Below, piece after piece: positions 25,001-34,582 of a stretch of DNA of 48,729 nt; the stretch's first letter is position 1, and each line of letters opens with the position of its first letter. The notes under the pieces were generated by a model. That model searched no databases. It had not been told where the DNA came from and was given only the letters and a program-made list of their open reading frames with translations. Where the stretch lies: the NCBI GenBank assembly GCA_041497995.1, contig JBGQHM010000004.1, forward strand, positions 1 to 48,729, read 5' to 3'. A program made the position numbers and the translations under genes. This DNA comes from DATKMS01 sp041497995 (lineage in GTDB: Bacteria; Desulfobacterota; Binatia; HRBIN30).

Positions 25001-25323
25001 GCGAACTCCGCGTGCGCTAGGTACGCGGGCAACAGATCGGCGATCGACCACATCAACGTTTCGGGCTCGAAGCATGCGGACGGTGCGCCCTCCGGTCCGA
25101 GCACCGCAGTGATGGCGCGTTCGATCAGCTTACGCGGAAACGGAAAATCGGGATTCGCCCACACACCGAAGCGCTGCGACAGCTGCATCGACAGCCACCG
25201 CTCCATGCCCTTGCCTTGTACGACGATGCACTCCGGTGCGGCCGCGTCGCCGGCCGGGCGGGTGACCACACCGGCCAGGACATCGACCAGCACTTCGGTG
25301 CGGTTACTGCGGTGGACGTGCAT
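22030..25323 (-). CDS. recC: Exodeoxyribonuclease V gamma subunit (RecC)
   Basis: 1097 residues. The ATG at 25323 gives MHVHRSNRTEVLVDVLAGVV, matching the usual RecC start (I-H-R-S-N-R-x-E-x-L); the frame also permits 25341. Family landmarks include VVQGKGMERWLSMQLSQRFG, LFGISTLPPLHLQLLAALS, CHSPMREVEVLHDQLL, DVVVMSPAIDTYAPLIEAVF, and MRTIPFRVVCLLGMNDDGFPR. RecC is an inactive helicase/nuclease-like scaffold that splits the duplex and recognises Chi. The length is near that of E. coli RecC (about 1120). It is the first gene of the operon; its promoter should lie in the 75 bases shared with the divergent hydrolase gene. Confidence 0.96.
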   Translation of the reverse strand: MHVHRSNRTEVLVDVLAGVVTRPAGDAAAPECIVVQGKGMERWLSMQLSQRFGVWANPDFPFPRKLIERAITAVLGPEGAPSACFEPETLMWSIADLLPAYLAHAEFAPIRTYLADDERGTKRIALAQRIADTFDQYVVYRPQMIIEWEQGAGTEWQAVLWRALVDRHSATHIAARAAAFLSAAPTTPPRNFPRRLSLFGISTLPPLHLQLLAALSANVDVHLFMLSPSREYWADVRSQREAIRAQARRATSAATLHFTEGHPLLASLGRLGRDFQQVLEATGDYEETEADLYHDPGTSSMLATVQSDILRLVQRGRDDHSALPYQRDDDSISVHACHSPMREVEVLHDQLLAAFDAERTLEPRDVVVMSPAIDTYAPLIEAVFDSATGARIPYRIADRGVRATEQVVDAFATLLTVLRGRMTATDVLDLLGIEAIRTRFGITGEDLDVLRTWITQSGIRWGVDSADRAAADQPSMHENTWRFGLDRLLLGYAMAGEERTLFHNVLPYDDVEGTAAELLGRLVDICETLFALRADVERPRPLTAWRDALGSALQQMVASTHQTADQHQRIRNALAELAARAEEAGFSDAVDLDALRSQLDVALQRSTSSHGFLAGGVTFCALVPMRTIPFRVVCLLGMNDDGFPRAQRPFGFDLIAQRPQPGDRSPREDDRYLFLEALLSARQRLIITYVGQSIRDNTQIPQSVVVSELLDALEASFQREPAQIPLRERLVVHHPLQPFSPRYFAKDPRLFSYAASYCDGARTLVQPRRTVSPFLATPLPPPSEPAPTIALDDMVRFFEHPSRAFLQRRLQLYLGSDAPIVEDREPMELDNLERWKIGHRLLERSVQGDDLATAFAAVRASGALPLGIPGECVYADLRPQVELIAGRAKALMASGRCAPVEVDVPLGARRIAGVLRDVWRTGQVRYQFSQLGGRHELGLWVRHLVLNLIAPVTCTADSFVVGRPTKDDPVVVVRFRAVSDPASILQELLDLYWVGQTLPLPLFPRTSRTYVEELRSGRTDDGGRRALAAARAAFEPKKYSPVPADREDVYVQQLFGNRDPLDPAFRCFAEDGGLLPSFAAVAWTVFDPLLAHREVVG

Positions 25324-25398
25324 GCCGCAGGTTCTACACAAGTGCTGTCGAGGGAGCTACGGCGCCGCCGCTTGACCAATGGCCACATGCAGTGACTA

Positions 25399-26184
25399 AT
25401 GGAGCATATGGCCTCTGATTCTGTGTCGATTCGTCGGCCGCGCCGCGGGCTCCTGTTTCTGGAGGGACGCGCGATTTTCGAGCTGGCAGCGTTGTTGCCG
25501 GCGTATCCGCTGTTGCGGCGCGCGCCGCGGGGTGACGGGCATCCGGTGCTCGTGCTGCCGGGCTTTCTCGCCGATGACTTCTCGACGCGCGCCTTGCGTG
25601 GCTTCTTGCGCGACCGTGGCTACGGCGCGCACGGTTGGCAGCTGGGGCGCAACCTCGGGCCGAATCCGGAGCTGATCGGCCAGATGGTCGAACGGTTCCG
25701 CGAGCTGCGCGAACGCTACCACCGCACGCTGACTCTGATCGGCTGGAGCCTCGGCGGCGTATACGCGCGCGAGCTGGCGCGCAACTTCCCATCCGATGTC
25801 CGACAGGTCATTACCTTGGCCAGTCCGTTTCGTGATCTCTCCGCCACCAGCGTGCCGCCGTTGCTGCGGCGTTTCGGTGGCCGCCATCGGCCGGCGCACG
25901 ACAGCCAGCGCGACCGGCTCGGTGAGCCGATCCCGGTGCCGGCGACGGCGATTTACAGCAAGACCGATGGCATTGCGGCATGGCAGAGCTGTCTCGAGCC
26001 GCCCGGACCGATGAGCGAAAACATCGAAGTGCAGAGTAGCCATCTCGGCATCGGCCACCATCCGTTGGTCCTGCTGACGATCGCCGACCGCTTGGCGCAG
26101 CCGGAGGGCGAGTGGCGGCCGTTCCGCGCACCGGCGGGCTGGCGCTGGCCATGGGTGCCGCGCATCGCAGCGGCTGCGGGGTAA
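25399..26184 (+). CDS. Alpha/beta hydrolase (lipase/PGAP1-like)
   Basis: 261 residues (start ATG 25399; ATG 25408 is an alternative with GGAG close by). Visible alpha/beta-hydrolase features: oxyanion strand HPVLVLPGFLADDFSTRAL, nucleophile elbow GWSLGG near residue 116, acidic residue in YSKTDGI, and histidine in SSHLGIGHHPLVL. The pattern PGF...W.LGRNLGP...GWSLGG resembles triacylglycerol-lipase or PGAP1-type esterases of actinobacteria and proteobacteria. No signal peptide, so an intracellular esterase acting on a lipid or other ester is inferred. Divergent from recC and convergent with the SDR gene. Confidence 0.85.
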   Translation: MEHMASDSVSIRRPRRGLLFLEGRAIFELAALLPAYPLLRRAPRGDGHPVLVLPGFLADDFSTRALRGFLRDRGYGAHGWQLGRNLGPNPELIGQMVERFRELRERYHRTLTLIGWSLGGVYARELARNFPSDVRQVITLASPFRDLSATSVPPLLRRFGGRHRPAHDSQRDRLGEPIPVPATAIYSKTDGIAAWQSCLEPPGPMSENIEVQSSHLGIGHHPLVLLTIADRLAQPEGEWRPFRAPAGWRWPWVPRIAAAAG

Positions 26185-26193
26185 ATCGCAGAA

Positions 26194-26217
26194 GCGGGCG
26201 GGTTTGAAACCTGCCGC
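26194..26217. terminator. Stem-loop between convergent hydrolase and SDR genes
   Basis: GCGG-GCGGGTTT pairs with AAACCTGCCGC across a tiny GA loop with one bulge and one mismatch. It sits in the 45-base convergent gap and may terminate both transcripts. Confidence 0.45.
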
Positions 26218-26229
26218 AATGAGAATCGC

Positions 26230-27174
26230 TCAGTGCGACAGCGCCACGTACCGAACACCAGTGAGTTGCTCGGAAACCTCCCACAGCTTCGCAGCGACGG
26301 CAGTGTCGTGTGAGCGGGTGTTGGAGGGCACCTTCTTCGGGTGGCCCCACAGTTCGCCGAAGCCGTCGGGGCCGATGTAGTCGCCGCCGCGGACTGCGGG
26401 CGCGGTGGCGGCGTACAGGGTGGGTAGGGCGCCCATCGCGGCGCTCTGCGCCGCGATGCGGTTGCCGAGCTCGGAGAGCGACTCCATCCATGTCGAGCCC
26501 TCCATGCGTGGGCCGGCCGCTTGAAGGTTCGTGGCTGCGTAACCGGGATGGCAGGCGACAGTGATCGGCGCCGCGCGCGCCGCGGTGAGCTTGCGCTGCA
26601 GCTCGTAGGTGAACAGTAAGTTGGCCAGCTTGCTCTGGCCATATGCCGCCCACTTGCGGTAGCTGCGCTCCCACTGCAAGTCATCGAAGTGGATCGATCC
26701 CATGCGGTGTGCCCCGCTGCTGACGTTGACGACGCGCGCCGCCGGCGTCGCCAGCAGCGGGTCGAGCAGCAGGCCGGTCAGTGCGAAGTGGCCGAGGTGG
26801 TTGGTGCCGAACTGCATCTCGAAACCGTCGGCCGTCTTGCGATACGGCAAGGCCATCACGCCGGCGTTGTTGCAGAGCACGTCGAGCGTCTTGTGACCGG
26901 CGAGAAAGGCCGCGGCGAAGCCGCGGACTGACTCCAAGCTGGCGAGGTCGAGCTGCATGGGTTCGAGCGAGGCCGTACGATGCTCGCTGGTGAGCGATGC
27001 AATCGCGGCGCGTGCCTTCTCCATGTCGCGGCACGCGAGTACGACGTGTGCGCCTTTGCGCACGAACTGCTTCACCGCCTCGAAACCAATCCCGCTGTTA
27101 CCGCCGGTGACGATGATCGTCTTGCCCGAAAGGTCGGGCATGTCATCGGCGGTCCATTTGGTGGTCGCAGGCAT
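26230..27174 (-). CDS. Short-chain dehydrogenase/reductase (retinol dehydrogenase-like)
   Basis: 314 residues. Classical SDR motifs: cofactor loop TGGNSGIG at residues 20-27, DVLCNNAGVMA, catalytic S in VNVSSGAHR and Y-x-x-x-K in YGQSKLANLLF. Arg/acidic pattern after strand 2 (ACRDMEKA) favours NADP(H). The length and the YGQSKLANLLFTYELQRKL region resemble the oxidoreductases annotated as retinol dehydrogenase or WW-domain oxidoreductase-like. Substrate unknown. It lies 30 bases downstream of the nitronate monooxygenase-like gene in the same orientation and is probably cotranscribed with it. Confidence 0.92.
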   Translation of the reverse strand: MPATTKWTADDMPDLSGKTIIVTGGNSGIGFEAVKQFVRKGAHVVLACRDMEKARAAIASLTSEHRTASLEPMQLDLASLESVRGFAAAFLAGHKTLDVLCNNAGVMALPYRKTADGFEMQFGTNHLGHFALTGLLLDPLLATPAARVVNVSSGAHRMGSIHFDDLQWERSYRKWAAYGQSKLANLLFTYELQRKLTAARAAPITVACHPGYAATNLQAAGPRMEGSTWMESLSELGNRIAAQSAAMGALPTLYAATAPAVRGGDYIGPDGFGELWGHPKKVPSNTRSHDTAVAAKLWEVSEQLTGVRYVALSH

Positions 27175-27204
27175 GGGGTCACACTGCAGGCGCTACGGAT
27201 GCCC

Positions 27205-28341
27205 TCATGCTCCCACGTTCGCCGCGAGGCGTTGCAGGCGTTCGGTGGCTTCGAGGTACTCCTCGACGAGTTGCATGATCACATCTCGGACCGGGCGCAC
27301 CGTGTTCAAGGCGCCGACGATCTGGCCGACCGGGTTGAACATGACCTCCTTCGCTTTACCCTTCTCGGCGTAACGATGGGTACGCGACACGGCGTCGGCG
27401 GTGACCATGAATTGCAGCGGCATGCCGAGGGTGCCCGGCGAGTCGGGGCCCTCCCACGCTTGCGTCCAATCGTTGCGCAACATGCGGCACGGTTTGCCGG
27501 TGAACGAGCGCGAACGCACGGTGTCGCGGCTGCCGGCCTTGAGGTAGCAGTCCATCTGCGCCGGCGGGCAATCGGCTTCCTGCACTGTGAGCCAGAGCGA
27601 GCCGGTCCAGACGCCCTGCGCACCCATGGCAAGCGCCGCCGCGATCTGGCGTCCGGTGCCGATGCCACCGGCCGCGAGCACCGGCGTCGGTGCGACCGCG
27701 TCGATCACTTCCGGCCAGAGGACGACGCTACCGATCTCACCTGTGTGCCCGCCACCCTCGTAGCCTTGTGCGATGATGATATCGATGCCCGCGGTCTTGT
27801 GTGACAGGGCGTGCTTCGCGGAGCCACAGAGCGCCGCGACGAGGCGGCCGGAGCCGTGGATGTGCTCGATGATGTCCGCGGGCGGCGTCCCCAACGCATT
27901 GGCGATGAGGCGTACTTTGTCGTGCTTGAGGGCTACCTCGACCTGCGGCGTCGCAGTCGCGGCGGTCCAGCCGAGGAGCTGATTGGCCCCACGCTCGCCT
28001 TCAGGAAGCTTCGGCACATCGTGATCGGCGAGAATCTTGTCGGCAAACTTGCGGTGCTGTTCGGGGATGGAGGCCAGCAATTGCTCTTCGAGCTTCTTGG
28101 GATCGATCTCGCCCATGCCCTCATATTTGCCGGGAATGACGATGTCGACGCCGTAGGGCTTGTCACCGATGTGCTCGTCGATCCATTTGAGCTCGACTTC
28201 GAGCTGGTCGGGTGGAAACCCGACGGCGCCAAGGACGCCAAAGCCGCCGGCACGGCTCACCGCTGCCACGACGTCGCGGCAGTGACTGAAAGCAAAGATG
28301 GGGAACTCGATCCCCAGTTGGTCGCAGAGTTCGGTACGCAT
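27205..28341 (-). CDS. Nitronate monooxygenase / 2-nitropropane dioxygenase-like flavoenzyme
   Basis: 378 residues from the ATG at 28341 with AGAAGGA upstream; the frame extends to 28425 but that part reads through the leader. TIM-barrel landmarks: LGIEFPIFAFSHCRDVVAAVSRAGGFGVLGAVG at the start, GIDIIIAQGYEGGGHTGEIG (flavin-phosphate and catalytic-region histidine), VLAAGGIGTGRQIAAALAMGAQGVWTGSLW. This is the class I NMO/FMN-dependent enoyl-reductase-like family. The insert DADHDVPKLPEGERGANQLL-type region and the long C-terminal tail (QIVGALNTVRPVRDVIMQLV) match a subfamily common in actinobacteria and deltaproteobacteria. Oxidation of nitronates or a related FMN chemistry is inferred. Confidence 0.9.
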   Translation of the reverse strand: MRTELCDQLGIEFPIFAFSHCRDVVAAVSRAGGFGVLGAVGFPPDQLEVELKWIDEHIGDKPYGVDIVIPGKYEGMGEIDPKKLEEQLLASIPEQHRKFADKILADHDVPKLPEGERGANQLLGWTAATATPQVEVALKHDKVRLIANALGTPPADIIEHIHGSGRLVAALCGSAKHALSHKTAGIDIIIAQGYEGGGHTGEIGSVVLWPEVIDAVAPTPVLAAGGIGTGRQIAAALAMGAQGVWTGSLWLTVQEADCPPAQMDCYLKAGSRDTVRSRSFTGKPCRMLRNDWTQAWEGPDSPGTLGMPLQFMVTADAVSRTHRYAEKGKAKEVMFNPVGQIVGALNTVRPVRDVIMQLVEEYLEATERLQRLAANVGA

Positions 28342-28562
28342 GTCTCTATCCTTCTGGTCTGATGGCCGTGGAGGGCCTTTGGGTATCTGCTGAGCACAAT
28401 TAGGTCGATCCGCGCGAAGCGTCAAGCGCCACCGTGCGGCTGGACTGCGGGTGGCTCGTCCTCATCGGCGTAGTACGGTGCCGTCCAAATTGCGTAGTTC
28501 TACGAATAGACTCGCCCACACGTTCATGGTCCAATTGCGGTGGGGGTGAGGAGGTTTCGGTG

Positions 28563-28925
28563 ATGGGCTCACTAGGGAAGCTCGCGCAGGATCGAACCGA
28601 ATCGTCGATGCCGTGCCGCTGCCAGGCCGAAAAGATCCGTGCGGTCCACGGGTATCTCAAGGAACATTTCCCCCAGTACGGACTCAGAGACTTTCACGCC
28701 CCGACGCGGCTGATGCACGCGGGCCTGCCGGCGCCATCCGCCGAGCATCACGTCGTCAGCTTGGAGCACGACGACATCCTCCCATACTATGCAGTGTTGC
28801 TCAGCGAATTCCTGGAAGAGCCGCTCGACGACGTGTGTGCGGACTTGCGGCGCTGGGAGTTCGCTGCCACCCTCCGCGCGCATCGCATCGCCATCGTCTC
28901 CCAGCATGGCGCGTCGGCGCTCTAG
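28563..28925 (+). CDS. Hypothetical protein, 120 residues
   Basis: The ATG at 28563 follows GAGGAGG at good spacing; the frame continues to 28434 but without support. The protein has a soluble composition with alpha/beta pattern: KIRAVHGYLKEHFPQYGLRD near the start, then HHVVSLEHDDILPYYAVLLS and EFLEEPLDDVCADLRRWEF, suggesting a small fold of a few strands and helices. A Cys pair (MPCRCQ) precedes it. I do not recognise the family. It is convergent with ahcY and separated from it by a 32-bp perfect palindrome; upstream is the divergent nitronate monooxygenase-like gene. Confidence 0.65.
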   Translation: MGSLGKLAQDRTESSMPCRCQAEKIRAVHGYLKEHFPQYGLRDFHAPTRLMHAGLPAPSAEHHVVSLEHDDILPYYAVLLSEFLEEPLDDVCADLRRWEFAATLRAHRIAIVSQHGASAL

Positions 28926-28947
28926 ATACATCCAACCTCGTTGCTCG

Positions 28948-28979
28948 TTGTCGGGGCACGGCATGCCGTGCCCCGACAA
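28948..28979. repeat. Perfect 32-bp palindrome between convergent genes
   Basis: The sequence is its own exact reverse complement: each 16-base half runs TTGTCGGGGCACGGCA. It has no loop and no T-tract, so it is less like a standard terminator and more like a REP/cruciform-type element. The GGGGCACGGCATGCC core resembles intergenic palindromes that I recall from several GC-rich genomes, but I cannot count copies here. Confidence 0.95.
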
Positions 28980-28997
28980 TCCCGCCCGCCCGTTCAA

Positions 28998-30478
<1,481 letters not shown>

Positions 30479-30482
<4 letters not shown>

Positions 30483-31462
30483 CGTTTGTCCCTCCTCCGT
30501 GTGGGTTGTTTCTCGTCATGTAAGCGCCGCGCGGTGGCGGCGAAGAGCGCCGGGCCCTTGGCGTGCGGCGCCGGTGGCAATGGCTGCACGCGGCTGCGCT
30601 CGAATCCCGCCGCCTGTAGCCAATCCGTGATCTGTGCCGGCTCAAAGCCGAGCCAGACGTGTCCCATCTGCTGCTGGTACTCGCGCCGGTCGTGGCTGAG
30701 CATGTCGATGATCAGCAAGCGTCCGCCAGGGCGCAGGGCGCGTGCCGCCGCGCGTAACACCGCCGGCGGATCTCCGACGTGATGCAAGACAAGTGAGCTC
30801 ACCGCCGCATCGAGCACCGCGTCATCGATCGGTAGCGCCTCAAGATCGCCGTGACGGATGTCCACGTGCGACACGTGGGCGAGACGCTGGCGCGCGGCCT
30901 TCAACATGGCGCGTGAGCTGTCCACTGCAATGACCTGTTGTACGAAGGGCGCCACGGTCTCGGAGATTTGTCCGGTGCCGCACCCGAGGTCGCCGACGAC
31001 CCAGGTGTCCTCCAGCAGCCCGGCGAGTGCCATCAGGTCGAAGCGGTCACCGAACATGTCGCGGCGCAGGCGATCCCACTGCCCGGCGGCGGAGCTGAAG
31101 AACGCTTGCGAGCGACTCTGACGCGCGGCGAGGATGGTGGCGAGGCGCTGATCGTCGTGCGCGGCGCCACGCGTCGGTGCGGTCTGCTCGCGGATGAGAT
31201 TCCACAGACGGCGCGCGGCGGGGTCGAGGTCGTCGATGTTGAGCCGGTAGAGCCGGCTCGTGCCCTCGGGTCGTGCCGCCACCCACCCTTCATCCGCCAG
31301 CATCTTCAGGTGGCGGCTCACGGTCGACTGCGGGAGTTGCAGTACGGCGCACAGGTCGGCCACGGTCAGCTCGTACTGCTCGACGAGTCTGAGCGTGCGT
31401 GCCCGCGTGACGTCGGCGAGCGCGGTCATCCAACCAAGGATGGCAGGGGCGGCAGCGTTCAT
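30479..31462 (-). CDS. ArsR-family regulator fused to SAM-dependent methyltransferase (SahR-like)
   Basis: 327 residues. Residues 1-90 form an ArsR winged helix (ALADVTRARTLRLVEQYELT, LCAVLQLPQSTVSRHLKMLA, EGTSRLYRLN). Residues 130-300 form a class I methyltransferase with motif I VGDLGCGTGQISETVAP, acidic motif II VIAVDSS and DAAVSSLVLHHV. Metal-binding cysteines typical of ArsR/SmtB are missing, so sensing of SAM or S-adenosylhomocysteine through the C-terminal fold is inferred. ArsR-type SahR regulators of the methionine/SAM cycle are known beside ahcY in proteobacteria, and this gene overlaps ahcY by four bases. A dyad at 31461-31485 covers its translation start and could be an autoregulatory operator. 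Confidence 0.9.
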
Positions 31463-31485
31463 TCAATCCGTATATCCGGATGAAT
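31461..31485 (-). promoter_or_regulatory. Candidate operator at the start of the ArsR-ahcY operon
   Basis: On the minus strand ATTCATCCG and CGGATTGAAT flank GATATA, an inverted repeat with one bulged base, 25 bases long, ending at the start codon of the regulator. ArsR-type repressors bind dyads of this size near promoters. Assignment as the binding site is inference. Confidence 0.45.
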
Positions 31486-31556
31486 CGATACATCAGCTGC
31501 GCATGTGAGTCAAGCAGTGTGAAGACTGCGGGCAGTGGCGGCTCACAGCGGGCCGC

Positions 31557-32786
31557 TCAACAGGGCAGCGACAGCGTGAAGGTGCTGCCTTGACCCAAGT
31601 CGCTGATGACGCCGACCGAGCCACCGTGGGCCTCTGCGATGCGGCGGACGATGTAGAGCCCGAGACCACTCCCTTCGACTGCCCCGCTGGTGCCGACTCG
31701 ACTGTACGGCTGAAACAGCCTCGCTTGGGTTGCCGGTGCGATACCACAGCCACTGTCACGCACGCTCACCGACACGCGGCCAGTCTGCGCTGCCGTGGCG
31801 ATCTCGACCCGGCCGTCGGGGTCCGTGTACTTGATTGCATTGGACAGCAAGTTGCCGATGGCGCGGCTCAAGAGCTGCCGATCCGCACTCAGGACCGGGC
31901 AGTTGCCCGCGAGCCCAGTCGTCAGCCGCACGCCCTTCGCCTCGGCGCTGGAGCGGTAGACCTCGATGACCGCCTCGACAGACTCGTTGATGCTCAACGG
32001 CTCTCGGTTGACGACCATGCCCCGCCCCTCGACTGCCGCGGCATCGAGCCCATTGTGTACGAGGTCGAGAGCCTGCCGTGCCGATTGCCGGATCCGGCGC
32101 ATGTAGTCGTCGCGTTCGGCCGGGGTGGCGTCGGCCACCATCTCGGCATAGCCGTCGATCGTGCCGAGCGGGTTCTTGAGGTCATGAGAGAGCGCGCTGA
32201 CGGCTTCACGCCGCAACTCCTCGATGCGCTGGTAGATCCCGCGGACCTGCCGCGCTGCGTACGAGACGATCCACGCGGCCACGAAGAGATAGACGCTCAC
32301 GGCAATGACGGTGGCAACCGCATCATCGGCGGGTTTGGCATACGGCAGGTGATGAGCCAACAACCCTCGCCGTTCTCCCCAGCCGACGAGCGCGTAAGAG
32401 ACGGCACTCGTCACCGCACAGAGATACGCGGCCCGCCCCGACAGGATCATCCCTGCCAGGCCGATGATCAGCGCGTAGAGCAGCGGACCGCTCACATTGT
32501 CCACGCCGCCGCCGAAGTGGATGCCAATGGTTACCGCGGCAATGTCGGCCGCACAGCTGAACGTCAACATCCACGCGGGCACCTCGCCGGCCTGGAGGGC
32601 AACCAAAAGTGTGGGGACGAAAACGAGAAGAATGATCAGCGAGTAGGGTCCTGCCGGTACGGCGTGAAAGACGAACAGCTTGAGTGTCCAAAACAGCGCC
32701 AGCAGCGAACCCATTGCTGCCGCCTTGGTGATGTAGATGGCTCGTACGCTCGCGCCTGGGAGCGTGTACGTACGGCTCGAGTCCAT
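31557..32786 (-). CDS. Membrane sensor histidine kinase
   Basis: 409 residues from the ATG at 32786 (MDSSRTYTLPG); the frame opens at 32852 without support. Five or six membrane segments fill residues 15-180 (AMGSLLALFWTLKLFVF, SLIILLVFVPTLLVAL, MLTFSCAADIAAVTIGIHFG, PLLYALIIGLAGMILSG, AAYLCAVTSAVSYALVG, TVIAVSVYLFVAAWIVSY), followed by HisKA with H201 in SALSHDLKNPLGTIDGYAEM and HATPase motifs NLLSNAIKYTDPDG, DSGCGIAP and GSGLGLYIVRRIAEAHGG. The multi-pass N-terminus without a large periplasmic loop suggests sensing within the membrane or of small ligands. No response regulator is next to it; the neighbours are the ArsR-ahcY operon and the divergent TIR gene. Confidence 0.92.
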   Translation of the reverse strand: MDSSRTYTLPGASVRAIYITKAAAMGSLLALFWTLKLFVFHAVPAGPYSLIILLVFVPTLLVALQAGEVPAWMLTFSCAADIAAVTIGIHFGGGVDNVSGPLLYALIIGLAGMILSGRAAYLCAVTSAVSYALVGWGERRGLLAHHLPYAKPADDAVATVIAVSVYLFVAAWIVSYAARQVRGIYQRIEELRREAVSALSHDLKNPLGTIDGYAEMVADATPAERDDYMRRIRQSARQALDLVHNGLDAAAVEGRGMVVNREPLSINESVEAVIEVYRSSAEAKGVRLTTGLAGNCPVLSADRQLLSRAIGNLLSNAIKYTDPDGRVEIATAAQTGRVSVSVRDSGCGIAPATQARLFQPYSRVGTSGAVEGSGLGLYIVRRIAEAHGGSVGVISDLGQGSTFTLSLPC

Positions 32787-33094
32787 GCCTTTGATTGCAG
32801 TCCTCCGGTGCGCTGATTGGCCGCCCGTACAGGCGTGGCACATTGGTACCACGCTGGGGAGAGGCTTGTCGATGACTCGACCCTAGCCTCGCTTGTCGAC
32901 TCGCACGCGGCTATTGCCTCGTGCGCCGAACATGCGGTAAGGCGCCCTCAATGACGCCGCATCAGCACCGGCACACTCGATGGTAGGGGACGCATGGTCT
33001 GGCGCAACGGAAGTCCACCTTTCACCCCGACGATGATGGTCGTCTGGCCCATGGTCCCGTCAGTAAGTGATCCAGCGCGCTGCCAGGCACGCGG
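32787..33094. other. Intergenic region between divergent kinase and TIR-TPR genes
   Basis: 308 bases without a supported gene. A weak dyad GCGTGG...CCACGC at about 32832-32853 lies just upstream of the kinase. Promoters for both genes are expected but none is convincing by eye. Confidence 0.5.
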
Positions 33095-34522
33095 ATGAAC
33101 ATCTTTCTCTCTTACGCCTCGGAGCAACGTGCGGTGGCGGAGGAGATTGCCCTCGCTCTGCGCGAGGAAGGCCACGCAGCCTTCTTTGATCGGTCGACGC
33201 TCGCGGAAGCCGACGCATACAACGCGGGCATTCGAGAGGCCATCCGCGACTGCGATCTCCTCGTCTTCCTGGTCAGTCCCGAAGCCGTCTTGCAAGGCCG
33301 CTATACGCTCACCGAGCTCAAGTTTGCCGAGGAGAAATGGCCATCTCCCGTCGGTCGTGTCCTGCCCGTGATTGTACGGCCGACCAACACGGAGACGATC
33401 CCGGCCTACTTGCGGGCTGTCGTGATTCTGCGACCTGGTGGCAACGTGGCAGCCGAGGTGGTTGCTGCCGTCGCCCGCATATCCAGACCCTGGTGGATGC
33501 AGATCATCCGCCGCTATGGAATTTCGCTCTTTGCACTCGCCGTGCTCGGCGTCGGCGTCGGCTCGTGGCGCGTCTACGAGTACCGGCGCACGTGCGGCGA
33601 AGCCTCACGTTTAGCACAAGAGGCAGAGCTGCAGCAGAACGCGGGAGACTACGCCGCCGCGTGGGACCGCTACGCCACCGGGCTCGCAGTCTGTCCAAGC
33701 AGCCGCGCTGCCGCCGAAGGGCAAGAGCGGCTGGCGATGGACTGGCTGGACAACATTCGCGTCACCGAGGGAAAAGAGACGTTTACGGACATCGCGAACA
33801 AGGTGCAACCGGCGCTTTCCAGGGGCGCGGTGTCCGCGGATGACCGGCGGGCTGCCAACGCCCTCGCGCACCTCGGTTGGGCGGACTTCCTGCGGTCGCG
33901 AGATGGAACGGGCGGGCTCGATCCGGCCCGCTACTACCAACACGCCGTCGAACGTGATCCGCAGAATCCCTACGCGCATGCCATGTGGGGGCACTACATT
34001 GTGCAAGAAGGTGGCTCCGTGGAGGAGGCGAAGACGCACTTCAGCACAGCGTTGGCCTCGGGCGCGCAGCGACCATTCGTTCGTCGCCTCGAGATCGCGG
34101 CGTTCATGTGGCGGCACGAACCCGATCTGGAGAACGAGATCATCCGAGTCGCCAACGACATGCGCGTGCACGGTGAGGCGTTGCCGCCGAGTACCAAGCA
34201 TGACTCGCTCACGTGGCGCATCTGGGACGTGTACTACGGACGACTGATCAACGGCGACGACAAGGCCACCTTCCTCAGTGCGCTGCCGCCGAAGGACCAC
34301 CTGGCCACGTTCCGGTGGCTGTTCCCAGAGGACGTGATTCCGAAGGACAAGCGGCATCTGTACCTGTTCATGCTGGCGCAGTTGCAGGAGCGCAGCGGGG
34401 ATCGGGCCGATGCCAGGGCCACGTATCAGTCGCTTCTGGGTGTCCTGACGGCGCAAGGAGTGGACAGCGGCCGCATGGTCGATGACGCTCGCGAGGCCAT
34501 CAAGCAGTTGCACGGCGGGTGA
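33095..34522 (+). CDS. TIR domain, transmembrane and TPR-repeat protein
   Basis: 475 residues. Residues 1-120 are a TIR domain: box 1 NIFLSYASEQRAVAEEIALAL, then HAAFFDRSTLAEADAYNAGI and CDLLVFLVSPEAVLQGRYTLTELKFAEEKW, where the glutamate in TLTELKFA is at the position of the NADase catalytic residue. One membrane span lies near 138-158 (RRYGISLFALAVLGVGVGSW). The rest is TPR-like helical hairpins (AQEAELQQNAGDYAAAWDRY, DPARYYQHAVERDPQNPYAH and others). The topology places TIR in the cytoplasm and TPR outside, if the span is real. Bacterial TIR proteins act in signalling, NAD depletion or antiphage defence; no partner effector lies next to it. The gene is convergent with a Crp/Fnr regulator. 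Confidence 0.87.
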   Translation: MNIFLSYASEQRAVAEEIALALREEGHAAFFDRSTLAEADAYNAGIREAIRDCDLLVFLVSPEAVLQGRYTLTELKFAEEKWPSPVGRVLPVIVRPTNTETIPAYLRAVVILRPGGNVAAEVVAAVARISRPWWMQIIRRYGISLFALAVLGVGVGSWRVYEYRRTCGEASRLAQEAELQQNAGDYAAAWDRYATGLAVCPSSRAAAEGQERLAMDWLDNIRVTEGKETFTDIANKVQPALSRGAVSADDRRAANALAHLGWADFLRSRDGTGGLDPARYYQHAVERDPQNPYAHAMWGHYIVQEGGSVEEAKTHFSTALASGAQRPFVRRLEIAAFMWRHEPDLENEIIRVANDMRVHGEALPPSTKHDSLTWRIWDVYYGRLINGDDKATFLSALPPKDHLATFRWLFPEDVIPKDKRHLYLFMLAQLQERSGDRADARATYQSLLGVLTAQGVDSGRMVDDAREAIKQLHGG

Positions 34523-34582
34523 GCGCCGCGGTCGCGGCTGCGTTTGCCCAGTTGTCGGTTGCGCGGGTCGCCGCCGAAGCGG

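Noticed and set aside
30483..31556. SAH or SAM riboswitch before ahcY
   Set aside because: ahcY begins inside the end of the regulator gene, leaving no leader, and the region before the regulator shows no aptamer pattern.
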